From Bacteroidales bacterium (GTDB lineage: Bacteria > Bacteroidota > Bacteroidia > Bacteroidales > UBA932): DNA of 64,000 nucleotides. Shown here piece by piece: positions 27,133-36,077 of this stretch (position 1 is its first letter; every line of letters begins with the position of its first letter). The stretch covers positions 62,001 through 126,000 of the forward strand of contig JAFUWZ010000052.1 in assembly GCA_017471045.1 (NCBI GenBank), written 5' to 3'. The notes under the pieces are model-generated. The model was given only the letters and a program-made list of their open reading frames with translations, was not told where the DNA came from and ran no database searches. The translations under genes were made by a program, and so were the position numbers.

Positions 27133-28152
27133 TTATTTCAATTCCTTGAATTTAGACAGGGCGATTTTCTTGGGCTTGATGGTGATCGCTTCCTTGAGGG
27201 CGTCCATGACCTTGTTGTTCTCGACCTGCTCCTGGAGCATGCCGTTCTGCTTGCCTTCGGACAGGATGCGGGAGGCGGCGTCCTTGATCATTTCCTCGGG
27301 GACGTTGCCGATGCCGTACATGGCGTACTGGTAGGCGACGTAGCCTTCGGCGGCTTTCTCGATATCCTCACGGGTAACCTGCAGGCCGTACTTCTCCATC
27401 AGGAAGTCGCGGACAAGCTGCCAGCGGAAATCCTCCAGGAAGGACGGGAATTCCTTTTCGATCTGATCCATCGTGTACTTGCCCTTGTTCATCTGAAAGA
27501 GCCAGCGCTTGAGGTAATCCTCGGGCAGCTCGATGGCCGCTTTCTCGACGAAATAGTTGCGGATGTCGCGGGTCAGGCGAGCGTCGGCTTCCTGCTTGTA
27601 CTCGAACTCAAGCCGCTCGGCGACTTCCTTGTCCAGTTCCTCGTCCGTCGGGACCGGGACCTGCTCCTCCTCGGACTTGCCTTCGTTGCGCTTGGCGTAG
27701 TACTCGGAGAGGTTCTTCTTCATCTCGTTCTTGGCCTCCTGGGTGATGTTGATGGAATAGTGGGGGACCGTGTCATCCTTGCCGACCTCGAAGGAGACCT
27801 TCTCGGGCGTGGCCAGGTCGAAGATGAACACAAAGTCATTCCCGTCCACCCATTCGATCTCGGGCTGCTTTTCGCTGTTCAACGGCTCACCAAGGGTGTA
27901 GATGCCGCTCTCGTTGATGAACTTGTACAGTTCGCCGCCGACCAAGTCGTTGACGGCGTCCACGAGGACCTGCTCCCCGTAGACCTTCTCGATCAGGGAC
28001 ATCGGGACGTTGCCCTTGCGGAAGCCCTTGAACTCGGCAGTACGCTTGCGCTCGTTGAGTTTTTTCTTCTTGATGGGCGCGTAGTCGGCCGCCTCGACGG
28101 TGACAGTCAATTCGAGATTGAGCTTGTCCACTTGGTTCTTTTCGATCTTCAT
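27133..28152 (-). CDS. tig: Trigger factor lacking the PPIase domain
   Basis: Ribosome-bound chaperone for nascent chains. 339 residues, against about 430-450 in most bacteria including Bacteroides. The ribosome-binding domain (1 to about 115) has the signature GFRKGNVP (43-50). The chain then passes straight through an acidic helical stretch (NLSEYYAKRNEGKSEEEQ) into the C-terminal chaperone arms (LPEDYLKRWLFQMNKGKY, YGIGNVPEEMI). The FKBP-like peptidyl-prolyl isomerase module that usually sits between is missing. That domain is dispensable for chaperoning in E. coli, so activity is likely kept. A TATTTTTG box at 28207-28214 precedes it; carB diverges. Confidence 0.9.
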   Translation of the reverse strand: MKIEKNQVDKLNLELTVTVEAADYAPIKKKKLNERKRTAEFKGFRKGNVPMSLIEKVYGEQVLVDAVNDLVGGELYKFINESGIYTLGEPLNSEKQPEIEWVDGNDFVFIFDLATPEKVSFEVGKDDTVPHYSINITQEAKNEMKKNLSEYYAKRNEGKSEEEQVPVPTDEELDKEVAERLEFEYKQEADARLTRDIRNYFVEKAAIELPEDYLKRWLFQMNKGKYTMDQIEKEFPSFLEDFRWQLVRDFLMEKYGLQVTREDIEKAAEGYVAYQYAMYGIGNVPEEMIKDAASRILSEGKQNGMLQEQVENNKVMDALKEAITIKPKKIALSKFKELK

Positions 28153-28206
28153 TTTATGTCTGTTTGCAATTATTCGAATTTGGCCGCGAATTTAGGCATT
28201 TATTCT

Positions 28207-28214
28207 CAAAAATA
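28207..28214 (-). promoter_or_regulatory. -7 box for trigger factor
   Basis: TATTTTTG on the minus strand, 54 nt before the tig ATG, in the region between the divergent tig and carB genes. Confidence 0.5.
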
Positions 28215-28280
28215 AAAACCAGAGCGCTCCGTGTGCTTGCTTTTTGAGCGAAAAAGGGTATATTTAAGGTCGGTTAAAAC

Positions 28281-31200
28281 ATGCAGTGTATGGAAAAGAA
28301 GTTGAGCAAGGTCCTAGTGCTGGGCAGTGGCGCCCTCAAGATCGGCCAGGCCGGAGAATTCGACTACAGTGGCGCGCAGGCGCTGAAAGCGCTCCGCGAA
28401 GAGGGCATTTCCTCCGTCCTTATCAACCCTAACATCGCGACGGTCCAGACGACGGAGGGCGTCGCCGACAAGATCTATTTCCTGCCGGTCACGACGGAGT
28501 TTGTCGAGCAGGTGATCGAGAAGGAGCGGCCGGATGGGATCCTCCTCTCGTTCGGCGGCCAGACGGCCCTGAACTGCGGCGTGGAGCTGTACCGGAGCGG
28601 GTTCCTCGCCAGTCACGGCGTCGAGGTGCTGGGCACGCCGGTCGCCACGATCATCGATACCGAGGACCGCGAGCGCTTTGTCGAACGCCTCGACGAGATC
28701 GCCGTGAAGACGATCCGGTCGCACGCCGCCGGGACCCTGGAGGAGGCGAAACGGGCGGCCCGCGATGTCGGCTATCCCGTCATCATCCGGAGCGCCTACG
28801 CCCTCGGCGGCCTGGGCTCCGGCTTTTGTGACAACGAGCAGGAACTGGTCGCCACGGCCACCAAGGCCTTTTCCTTCTCGCCCCAGATCCTGGTCGAGAA
28901 GTCGCTCAAAGGCTGGAAGGAGATCGAATTCGAGGTCGTCCGCGACGCGGAGGACCGCTGCCTTATCGTCTGCGACATGGAAAATTTCGATCCCCTGGGC
29001 ATCCATACGGGGGAGAGCATCGTCGTCGCACCGACGCAGAGCCTGACCGCGGCCGAGCTCGAGTTCCTGCATAAATATTCGGTCACGATCGTCCGTCACC
29101 TGGGCATCGTCGGCGAATGTAACATCCAGTTCGCCTTCGCGCCCGACGGGAGCATGGACTACCGGGTCATCGAGGTCAATGCGCGGCTGAGCCGCTCTTC
29201 GGCGCTGGCTTCCAAGGCGACCGGCTACCCGCTGGCCTTCGTCGCGGCCAAGATCGGCCTGGGCTACAGCCTGCCCCAGATCGGCAACGCCGCCGAAGGG
29301 CCGAAGGTCGATTATGTGGTCTGCAAGCTGCCGCGCTGGGACCTGGCCAAGATCAAGGGCGTCTCGCGCGAGATCGGCACCAGCATGAAGAGCGTCGGCG
29401 AAGTGATGGCCATCGGCAAGAGTTTTGAGGAAGCCTTGCAGAAGGGTCTGCGCATGATCGGCCAGGGCGCCGTGGGTTTCGTGTGCAACAAGCCCTACCG
29501 GGTCGCAGATCTGGACTACGCCCTCTCGCATCCGACCGACACGCGGGTGCTGGCGATCGCCGCCGCCTTCGAATCCGGCTACAGCGTGGAGCGCATTGCT
29601 GCCCTGACGCATATCGACAAGGTATTTCTCGACGGCCTGTACGCCATCGAGACGACCTACCGGGCCCTGGAGGCCTGCCCTTCCCTGGAGGAGGTCCCGC
29701 CCGGACTGTGGCAGACCGCCAAACGGCAGGGTTTTTCCGACCTCCAGTTTGCACGTGTCTTCGGCTGTCCGGAGGCGCGGGTGCGGCAGTTGCGTCTCGA
29801 GAAAGGCCTGCGCCCGTGCGTAAAGCGCATTGACACGCTCTCGACTGGCTCCGAGGTCCGCTCCGACTACCTCTATCTGACCTATGGGGCGGACCGGGAC
29901 GGCGTCTCCTTCGGCAGCGGGCGGAAGACCGTCATCGTGCTGGGCTCCGGCGCCTACCGCATCGGCAGCAGCGTGGAGTTCGACTGGTGCTCCGTCAGCG
30001 CCCTCGGCACCTTGCGCAGCCGCGGCTTCCGGGCCGTGATGATCAATTACAATCCCGAGACCGTCTCGACCGATTACGATGTCTGCGACCGCCTGTATTT
30101 CGACGAATTGAGTTTCGAAACCGTGACCGCGATCTGCGGCTTGGAACATCCGGAGGGTGTTATCGTCAGCATGGGCGGGCAGATTCCGAACAACCTGGCC
30201 CTGCCCCTGCAGGAGGCCGGTATCCCCATCCTGGGGACCAGCGCGACCTCGATTGACAAGGCCGAGGACCGCAACAAGTTTTCTTTGATCGTGGACAGCC
30301 TGGGCATCGACCAGCCGCGCTGGAGCGAGCTCACCACGATGGAGGCGGTGGATGCCTTCGTCGATGAAGTCGGTTTCCCGGTGCTGGTGCGGCCCTCTTA
30401 CGTCCTGTCCGGCGCGGCGATGAACGTCTGCTACAACAAGGAGAACCTCCGCGGCTTCCTGGAACTGGCGGCGGATGTGTCCGAGGAGCATCCGGTCGTG
30501 ATCAGCGCCTTCATGCAGCGCTGCAAGGAGATCGAATTCGACGCCGTCGCGGACGGCGGCAAGGTGCTGGCCTACGCCATTTCGGAGCACGTCGAGTTCG
30601 CCGGCGTCCATTCCGGCGACGCGACCATCCAGTTCCCTCCGCAGAAGCTTTACGGGGTTACGGCGGCCCGCATCCGCAGGATCGCGCGCCAGATTGCGGC
30701 CGCACTGGACATCACGGGCCCCTTCAACATTCAGTTCCTCGTCTCGTCCGGCTACATCAAGGTGATCGAGTGCAACCTGCGCGCTTCGCGGAGTTTCCCG
30801 TTCGCGTCCAAGGTGTTGAATATCAATCTGATCGATATGGCAACCCGCTGCATGCTGGGCGAGCATCCCGCACCGCTGGAGCTGGACGCCTTCGAGCTGG
30901 AATATGTCGGCGTCAAGGCCTCTCAGTTCTCCTTCTCCCGCCTCGGCCAGGCCGATCCCGTACTGGGCGTCGATATGGCCTCCACGGGCGAAGTGGGCTG
31001 CCTTGGCGACAGTTTCGACGAGGCGCTGCTCAAGTCGATGATCTCCGTTGGACACCGCATCCCGCGGCATTCCGTCCTGATCTCTTCGGGCGACGCCATC
31101 CAGAAGGCGGACCTGCTCCCGGCCTGCCAGCTGCTCCGCGACAAGGGCTATGCGATCTATGCGACTTCCGGTACCTTCCGCTACCTGCAGGACAACGGCG

Positions 31201-31484
31201 TCCCGGCGATCCGGGCCCTCTGGCCCACGGATCCGACTCCCGCGGATGCCGGCGACCCGGCGGCGCTGGACCTGATCGCCCGCCACGAAGTGGAACTGGT
31301 CGTCAACATCCCCAAGAACTTCTCGACCGGCGAACTGACCAACGGCTACAAGCTGCGCCGCGCCGCCATCGACTACAATGTCCCGCTGATCACCAACAGC
31401 CGCCTCGCGACCGCTTTCATCCAGGCGTTCTGTACGCTGTCCGCCGCCGATCTCAAGATCAAGGCGTGGGACGAATACCGTTGA
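28281..31484 (+). CDS. carB: Carbamoyl-phosphate synthase large subunit
   Basis: 1067 residues, full length. Two homologous ATP-grasp synthetase halves are visible (LGSGALKIGQAGEFDYSG near the N-terminus and LGSGAYRIGSSVEFDW near residue 555), followed by the MGS-like allosteric domain (YAIYATSGTFRYLQDNG). It makes carbamoyl phosphate from ammonia (supplied by glutaminase subunit CarA), bicarbonate and 2 ATP, feeding arginine and pyrimidine synthesis. carA is not adjacent: upstream is the divergent trigger factor. The first ATG (28281) and one 9 nt later (28290) are both possible starts. Confidence 0.95.
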   Translation: MQCMEKKLSKVLVLGSGALKIGQAGEFDYSGAQALKALREEGISSVLINPNIATVQTTEGVADKIYFLPVTTEFVEQVIEKERPDGILLSFGGQTALNCGVELYRSGFLASHGVEVLGTPVATIIDTEDRERFVERLDEIAVKTIRSHAAGTLEEAKRAARDVGYPVIIRSAYALGGLGSGFCDNEQELVATATKAFSFSPQILVEKSLKGWKEIEFEVVRDAEDRCLIVCDMENFDPLGIHTGESIVVAPTQSLTAAELEFLHKYSVTIVRHLGIVGECNIQFAFAPDGSMDYRVIEVNARLSRSSALASKATGYPLAFVAAKIGLGYSLPQIGNAAEGPKVDYVVCKLPRWDLAKIKGVSREIGTSMKSVGEVMAIGKSFEEALQKGLRMIGQGAVGFVCNKPYRVADLDYALSHPTDTRVLAIAAAFESGYSVERIAALTHIDKVFLDGLYAIETTYRALEACPSLEEVPPGLWQTAKRQGFSDLQFARVFGCPEARVRQLRLEKGLRPCVKRIDTLSTGSEVRSDYLYLTYGADRDGVSFGSGRKTVIVLGSGAYRIGSSVEFDWCSVSALGTLRSRGFRAVMINYNPETVSTDYDVCDRLYFDELSFETVTAICGLEHPEGVIVSMGGQIPNNLALPLQEAGIPILGTSATSIDKAEDRNKFSLIVDSLGIDQPRWSELTTMEAVDAFVDEVGFPVLVRPSYVLSGAAMNVCYNKENLRGFLELAADVSEEHPVVISAFMQRCKEIEFDAVADGGKVLAYAISEHVEFAGVHSGDATIQFPPQKLYGVTAARIRRIARQIAAALDITGPFNIQFLVSSGYIKVIECNLRASRSFPFASKVLNINLIDMATRCMLGEHPAPLELDAFELEYVGVKASQFSFSRLGQADPVLGVDMASTGEVGCLGDSFDEALLKSMISVGHRIPRHSVLISSGDAIQKADLLPACQLLRDKGYAIYATSGTFRYLQDNGVPAIRALWPTDPTPADAGDPAALDLIARHEVELVVNIPKNFSTGELTNGYKLRRAAIDYNVPLITNSRLATAFIQAFCTLSAADLKIKAWDEYR

Positions 31485-31509
31485 TGCGCGGGATGAACGC
31501 GCTTTTTGC

Positions 31510-31517
31510 TATATTTG
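31510..31517 (+). promoter_or_regulatory. -7 box for the gene at 31543
   Basis: TATATTTG, 25 nt before the ATG, between the carB stop and the small membrane protein gene. Confidence 0.5.
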
Positions 31518-31542
31518 CAGCATTGAATAGAAAAACTCTGAC

Positions 31543-31965
31543 ATGAAAAAAGGCAAAATCATTTTTTGGACCGTACTGATCCTGCTGCTGGCCTGTGCGG
31601 GTTTCTTTTATTTCCGTTTCTACTATGTGTTCGGTGAAGGGGTGAAGGCCGGCGAACTCAACCAGGTCGTGTACAAGGGCTACGTCTGGAAGACCTACGA
31701 GGGCCGGCTGATCCAGTCCGGCTTCAAGGGCGCCAAGGGCGGCGGTAGCATCCAGTCCAACGAATTCAATTTCTCCATCGAGGACAAGGCCGTCGCGGAC
31801 TCCTTGATGCGCTGCAGCGGCAAGACCGTCGAGGTGCATTACAAGGAGTATCTCGGTGCGCTCCCGTGGCGCGGGGTCCAGAAGTATATCGTCGATTCCA
31901 TCCTTTCCGTGACGGTGGCCGAGAAGGCGACCCTCATCCCGATCGGCGGAGATGGAGGGGAGTAG
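31543..31965 (+). CDS. Membrane-anchored hypothetical protein
   Basis: 140 residues with one N-terminal transmembrane helix (about 6-25, IIFWTVLILLLACAGFFYF) and a globular extracytoplasmic part containing GYVWKTYEGRLIQSGF and VEVHYKEYLGALPWRG. Proteins of this shape are common in Bacteroidales and are often mislabelled 6-phosphogluconate dehydrogenase; no enzymatic motif is seen. The downstream S9 peptidase ATG follows the stop by one base, so the two form an operon. Confidence 0.65.
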   Translation: MKKGKIIFWTVLILLLACAGFFYFRFYYVFGEGVKAGELNQVVYKGYVWKTYEGRLIQSGFKGAKGGGSIQSNEFNFSIEDKAVADSLMRCSGKTVEVHYKEYLGALPWRGVQKYIVDSILSVTVAEKATLIPIGGDGGE

Positions 31966-31966
31966 G

Positions 31967-34009
31967 ATGAAACGCTGGCTCTTGATCTGCTGCGTGCTGG
32001 TCCCGTCCTGGGCCGGCGCGCAGGATTTTTCTGTGCTGCATGTGCGGCCGGCTTCCCCGGAAGGGAAGTCCCTCACGATCGAAGACGCGACCTACGGCCG
32101 GGGAATCCGGCCCGCGGGACGGTTTTACGCCTGGGAAGATGACGCCACCTTGCGTTATCCCGACCGGGACGGCATCCATCTTGTCCCGCTTGGCGGCGGC
32201 GAGGAAACCGTGACGCCGCGTCCCACGCCCGATACGGACGAGGGCGTCCTGCCGCGCGGGGCGGCCCATGCGGTGAGCGCGGGCGGACGGACCGCCTATA
32301 CCCTGGATGACTGCATCTATGTCGAAGAGGGCGGCGTGTCGGTCAAGGTCGTGCAGGGCGGTGACGGGATCGTATATGGCACCTCCGTGAGCCGCAACGA
32401 ATTCGGGATCCGGAGCGGCTTGTTCTGGAGCGACGGCGGCGAGAAGCTGGCCTTCTACCGCAAGGACGAGACCCGCGTGACGGACTTCCCCCTGCTGGAC
32501 ATCCGGACCCGGACCGGGGAATTGAGGACGATCAAATACCCGATGAACGGGATGGCTTCCGAGCGTATCACGCTGGGCATCTACGACGTGGCGACACGCT
32601 CCCTGGCCTGGATCGAGCCGGATGACTTCGACGCGGAGCGTTACCTGACCTGCGTGAGCTGGGACCCTTCGGCCTCGCACGTCTTTATCCAGGTCCTGGA
32701 CCGCAGCCAGCACCGGATGCACCTCAATATGTATGATGCCGCCGACGGCGCCTTCCTCAAGACGCTCCTCACCGAGGAAAATGAGGCCTGGGTGGAGCCC
32801 TACGAGCCCCTGCACTTCCTCGACGACGATCATTTTATCTACAGCATTGACAACCGGGACGGCTACAAGAACCTCTACCTCTGCGACCTGGAGGGCGGCA
32901 TCCGCCGGCTCACGACCTGTGCGGCCGACGTGCAGTTCGTGGCCTGTGCGGACGGTTATGTCTATTACACCTCCGCTGAGGTTTCGCCGGTCGAGAACCA
33001 TCTTTTCCGCATCCGGATCCGTCCCGCGCGCCGGGGCGGCCTGGACAAGATGCGCTTCGACGCGCCGCAGCGCCTGACCTTCGAGGAGGGCTGGCACACG
33101 GTGCGCTTCAATGCCTGCCATACGCATTTCATCGATACCTACACGGCCTTCGACCAGCCGGGCGTCACCATCCTGCGCCGCTGCGACGGCGGCCAGGTGC
33201 GCGAGCTGTATCGGGCCGCGGATCCGCTGGACGGCGTCGCGACGGGAGAGATCCGTTTCGGCACGATCCCGAGCGCGGACAGAGGCTTCGACAACTACTA
33301 CCGCCTCTTCCTGCCGGTGGATTTCGACCCGTCCCGGAAGTACCCGCTGATCGTCTATGTCTATGGCGGGCCCCACAGCCAGATGGTCCAGGATACCTGG
33401 CTGGCCGGCATCCGGCCGCTGGAAATGTACTGGGCCCAGCACGGCTATGTCGTCTATGTGCAGGACAACCGGGGCACTTCCAACCGGGGCGCCGCGTTCG
33501 AGAAAGCCATCAACCGCGCGTGCGGGCAGGTGGAGATGCAGGACCAGATGGCGGGCATCCGGACCTTGCTCCAGGAGCCGTGGATTGACGCTTCACGCGT
33601 CGGCGTGCATGGCTGGAGCTACGGCGGCTTCATGACCATCTCGCTGCTGACCCACTACCCGGATGTCTTCAAGGTCGGCGTGGCCGGCGGTCCGGTCATC
33701 GACTGGAAATGGTACGAGGTGATGTATGGGGAGCGCTATATGGATACGCCCGAGACCAATCCGGAGGGCTTTGAGCAGACGTCGCTGCTGAACCGGACCT
33801 CCGACGTGAAAGGCAAGCTGCTGATCCTCCAGGGTGCCATTGACGATACCGTCGTGTGGGAGCACAGCCTCAGCTTCACGCAGAAATGTATCGAGGAAGG
33901 CGTCCAGCTCGACTATTTCCCGTATCCTTGCTCGCAACACAACGTCGCGGGCCCCTGGCGGGTCCACCTCAACCGGAAGATCACCCTCTACTTTGAGGAT
34001 TACCTGTAG
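31967..34009 (+). CDS. S9 family peptidase (dipeptidyl-peptidase IV-like)
   Basis: 680 residues from the ATG at 31967, which starts a signal peptide (MKRWLLICCVLVPSWAGAQ). An in-frame ATG at 31952 overlaps the preceding gene. A DPP-IV N-terminal beta-propeller (about 60-430) precedes an alpha/beta-hydrolase domain. The catalytic triad is about S551 (GWSYGG), D626 (GAIDDTV) and H657 (CSQHN). The family removes N-terminal dipeptides, often X-Pro, in the periplasm; a glutamate pair typical of DPP-IV was not confirmed. It ends next to the convergent M20 gene. Confidence 0.88.
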   Translation: MKRWLLICCVLVPSWAGAQDFSVLHVRPASPEGKSLTIEDATYGRGIRPAGRFYAWEDDATLRYPDRDGIHLVPLGGGEETVTPRPTPDTDEGVLPRGAAHAVSAGGRTAYTLDDCIYVEEGGVSVKVVQGGDGIVYGTSVSRNEFGIRSGLFWSDGGEKLAFYRKDETRVTDFPLLDIRTRTGELRTIKYPMNGMASERITLGIYDVATRSLAWIEPDDFDAERYLTCVSWDPSASHVFIQVLDRSQHRMHLNMYDAADGAFLKTLLTEENEAWVEPYEPLHFLDDDHFIYSIDNRDGYKNLYLCDLEGGIRRLTTCAADVQFVACADGYVYYTSAEVSPVENHLFRIRIRPARRGGLDKMRFDAPQRLTFEEGWHTVRFNACHTHFIDTYTAFDQPGVTILRRCDGGQVRELYRAADPLDGVATGEIRFGTIPSADRGFDNYYRLFLPVDFDPSRKYPLIVYVYGGPHSQMVQDTWLAGIRPLEMYWAQHGYVVYVQDNRGTSNRGAAFEKAINRACGQVEMQDQMAGIRTLLQEPWIDASRVGVHGWSYGGFMTISLLTHYPDVFKVGVAGGPVIDWKWYEVMYGERYMDTPETNPEGFEQTSLLNRTSDVKGKLLILQGAIDDTVVWEHSLSFTQKCIEEGVQLDYFPYPCSQHNVAGPWRVHLNRKITLYFEDYL

Positions 34010-34021
34010 TCCGGGATAACC

Positions 34022-35368
34022 TTAGTAATATTTGTAGAAAAGGGCGATGGACTCCATCCCGGCGAAGAACTGCCGCAGGAGGTAGCTCTCGTTGGGGGAG
34101 TGGATGGTGTCCCTCTCCAGGCCGAATCCCATCAGAAGCGGGTCGATGCCCAGGATTTTCTGCACCTCGGCGAGGACGGCGATGCTGCCTCCTCCGCGGC
34201 TGGGGACAGGCTCGATGCCATAGACTTCGCCCATGGCGCGCGAAGCGGCCTGGTAGGCCTCGGACGTGATCGGGATCAGGAAACCGTCCCCGCCTTCGCA
34301 GGGCGTGACTTCCACCTTGACATAGGGCGGCGCGATCCGCAGGAAATGCTCCTGGAACAGGGCTGTGATCCGCTCACTGGTCTGGTTGGGCACCAGCCGC
34401 ATGGAGACTTTGGCGTGCGCTTCGGACGGCAGGACCGTCTTGGCGCCTTCGCCGGTATAGCCGCCCCAGATGCCGCAGACATCCAGGCAGGGGCGGATGC
34501 CGGTGCGTTCCATCGTCGTGTAGCCTTTCTCGCCCCGGATCTCCGCGATGTCCAGGAACGCCTTGTACTCGTCCAGGTCGAAGGGAGCCCGTGCGAGTTG
34601 GGCGCGATCTTCGGCCGAGAGTTCCACGACCTCGTCGTAGAATCCCGGGATGGCCACGCGCCCGTCCGTGTCGTGCAGCGACGCGATCAGGGAGCAGAGC
34701 GTGTTGATGGGATTGGCGACGGCCCCGCCGTAGTGGCCGGAGTGCAGGTCCTTGTTGGGACCGGTCACCTTGACCTCCAGGTAGGCGAGGCCGCGCATCC
34801 CGCAGTTGATCGACGGGACTTTGTCGGAAATCATCGTCGTGTCCGAGACCAGGCAGACGTCTGCACGGAGCCGGTCCTTGTGCGCACGGATCCAGGCGGG
34901 GAGGTTCGGGCTTCCGATCTCTTCCTCACCCTCGAACATGAATTTCACGTTGTGGTGCAGCAGGCCGGAACGGACCAGATATTCGAACGCCTTGATGTGC
35001 ATGAAGAGCTGCCCCTTGTCGTCGTTGGCACCGCGGCCCCAGATCGCGCCGTCGTGGATCTCGGGCTCGAAGGGGTCTGAGAGCCATTTCTCCAGCGGCT
35101 CGGCGGGCTGGACGTCGTAGTGCCCGTACACCAGGACGGTCTTCCAGGTCGGATCGACGGTCTTTTCCCCAAAGACGACGGGGTTGCCATCGCTGGGACT
35201 GACCTCCGCCCGGTCCGCACCGGCTTCGAGCAGCAGCTCCGCCAGGCGGCGGGCGCAGCGCTCCATGTCCGGCTTGTGCTCCTTCTTGGCGCTGACCGAT
35301 GGGATACGGAGCAAGGAAAAGAGCTCCTCGTAAAAACGCTCCTTGTGGGCTTCAATATACGCTTTCAT
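34022..35368 (-). CDS. M20 family dipeptidase
   Basis: 448 residues from the ATG at 35368; a longer frame upstream runs into the peroxidase gene and is rejected. Metal-binding motifs of the M20 (CNDP/PepV-like) group are clear: VYGHYDVQPAEP, GRGANDDKGQ, FEGEEEIGSPN, and a C-terminal FGLERDTIHSPNESY with the last histidine ligand. It has no signal peptide, so probably acts in the cytoplasm, cutting dipeptides. It lies 22 nt downstream of the glutathione peroxidase gene on the same strand. Confidence 0.88.
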   Translation of the reverse strand: MKAYIEAHKERFYEELFSLLRIPSVSAKKEHKPDMERCARRLAELLLEAGADRAEVSPSDGNPVVFGEKTVDPTWKTVLVYGHYDVQPAEPLEKWLSDPFEPEIHDGAIWGRGANDDKGQLFMHIKAFEYLVRSGLLHHNVKFMFEGEEEIGSPNLPAWIRAHKDRLRADVCLVSDTTMISDKVPSINCGMRGLAYLEVKVTGPNKDLHSGHYGGAVANPINTLCSLIASLHDTDGRVAIPGFYDEVVELSAEDRAQLARAPFDLDEYKAFLDIAEIRGEKGYTTMERTGIRPCLDVCGIWGGYTGEGAKTVLPSEAHAKVSMRLVPNQTSERITALFQEHFLRIAPPYVKVEVTPCEGGDGFLIPITSEAYQAASRAMGEVYGIEPVPSRGGGSIAVLAEVQKILGIDPLLMGFGLERDTIHSPNESYLLRQFFAGMESIALFYKYY

Positions 35369-35390
35369 CGTCTCGGACGGCGGAAAGGGT

Positions 35391-36005
35391 TTAGAGGAGT
35401 TTCCGGATCTCGGATTCCATCGCCTCGGGGGCCACGGTGGGCTCGAAACGGGCGACGGGCTGTCCCTTGCGGTCGATGAGGAACTTGGTGAAGTTCCATT
35501 TGATGTCCGGGTTGGAGGCGTAGTCCGGATCCTGCTTGGCGAGCATCTGGTCCATGAAAGCGGCCGTATCGCCCTCGCCGAAGCCGGCGAACGGCTTCTG
35601 GGCGTAGAGCCAGGCAAAGACCGGCTCGGCGTTTTCGCCGTTGACTTCCGTCTTGGCCATCAGCGGGAAGGTGACGCCGTGGTTGAGGCGGCAGAACTGC
35701 TCGATATCCTCATTCGAGCCGGGCTCCTGGTGGCCGAACTGGTCACAGGGGAAGCCGAGGATGACCAGGCCCTGGTCCTTGTACTTCTGGTACAGGGCCT
35801 CCAGGCCGTCATACTGGGGGGTGAAGCCGCACTTGGAGGCGGTGTTGACAATCAGCAGGACCTTTCCCTGATACTGGGACAGCTCCACTTCCGCTCCTTT
35901 GCCGGAGCGGGTCTTGAAATCATAAACGCTCATCATTTTGTTTGAATGGCAGGCCGCCAGCGCCAGAAGCGACACCAGGAGGGCCCAAAAGGTTTTTTTC
36001 ATCAT
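35391..36005 (-). CDS. Glutathione peroxidase-like lipoprotein
   Basis: 204 residues with a lipoprotein signal (MMKKTFWALLVSLLALAAC, cysteine C19). The peroxidatic cysteine is C59 in NTASKCGFTPQY, in place of selenocysteine; GFPCDQFGHQEPG and KWNFTKFLID complete the GPx tetrad region. Bacterial Cys-GPx of this type usually take electrons from thioredoxin. The lipobox suggests a periplasmic, membrane-attached form. ATG at 36005 or 36002. The -7 box TATATTTG is at 36030-36037. Confidence 0.88.
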   Translation of the reverse strand: MMKKTFWALLVSLLALAACHSNKMMSVYDFKTRSGKGAEVELSQYQGKVLLIVNTASKCGFTPQYDGLEALYQKYKDQGLVILGFPCDQFGHQEPGSNEDIEQFCRLNHGVTFPLMAKTEVNGENAEPVFAWLYAQKPFAGFGEGDTAAFMDQMLAKQDPDYASNPDIKWNFTKFLIDRKGQPVARFEPTVAPEAMESEIRKLL

Positions 36006-36029
36006 AACTGTCGTTAAGTCGTATCTCTG

Positions 36030-36037
36030 CAAATATA
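36030..36037 (-). promoter_or_regulatory. -7 box for glutathione peroxidase
   Basis: TATATTTG on the minus strand, 24 nt before the ATG at 36005, in the AT-rich gap shared with divergent aspA. Confidence 0.5.
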
Positions 36038-36077
36038 AAAATTATTATTTTTATACGATCAAATAGAAAAGTAAACT

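Noticed and set aside
28314-31286. A 990-residue antisense frame opposite carB, and a similar 1056-residue one opposite the TPR gene (576-3746)
   Set aside because: Composition shadows of strongly biased codons; no motifs, no promoter, no start context.
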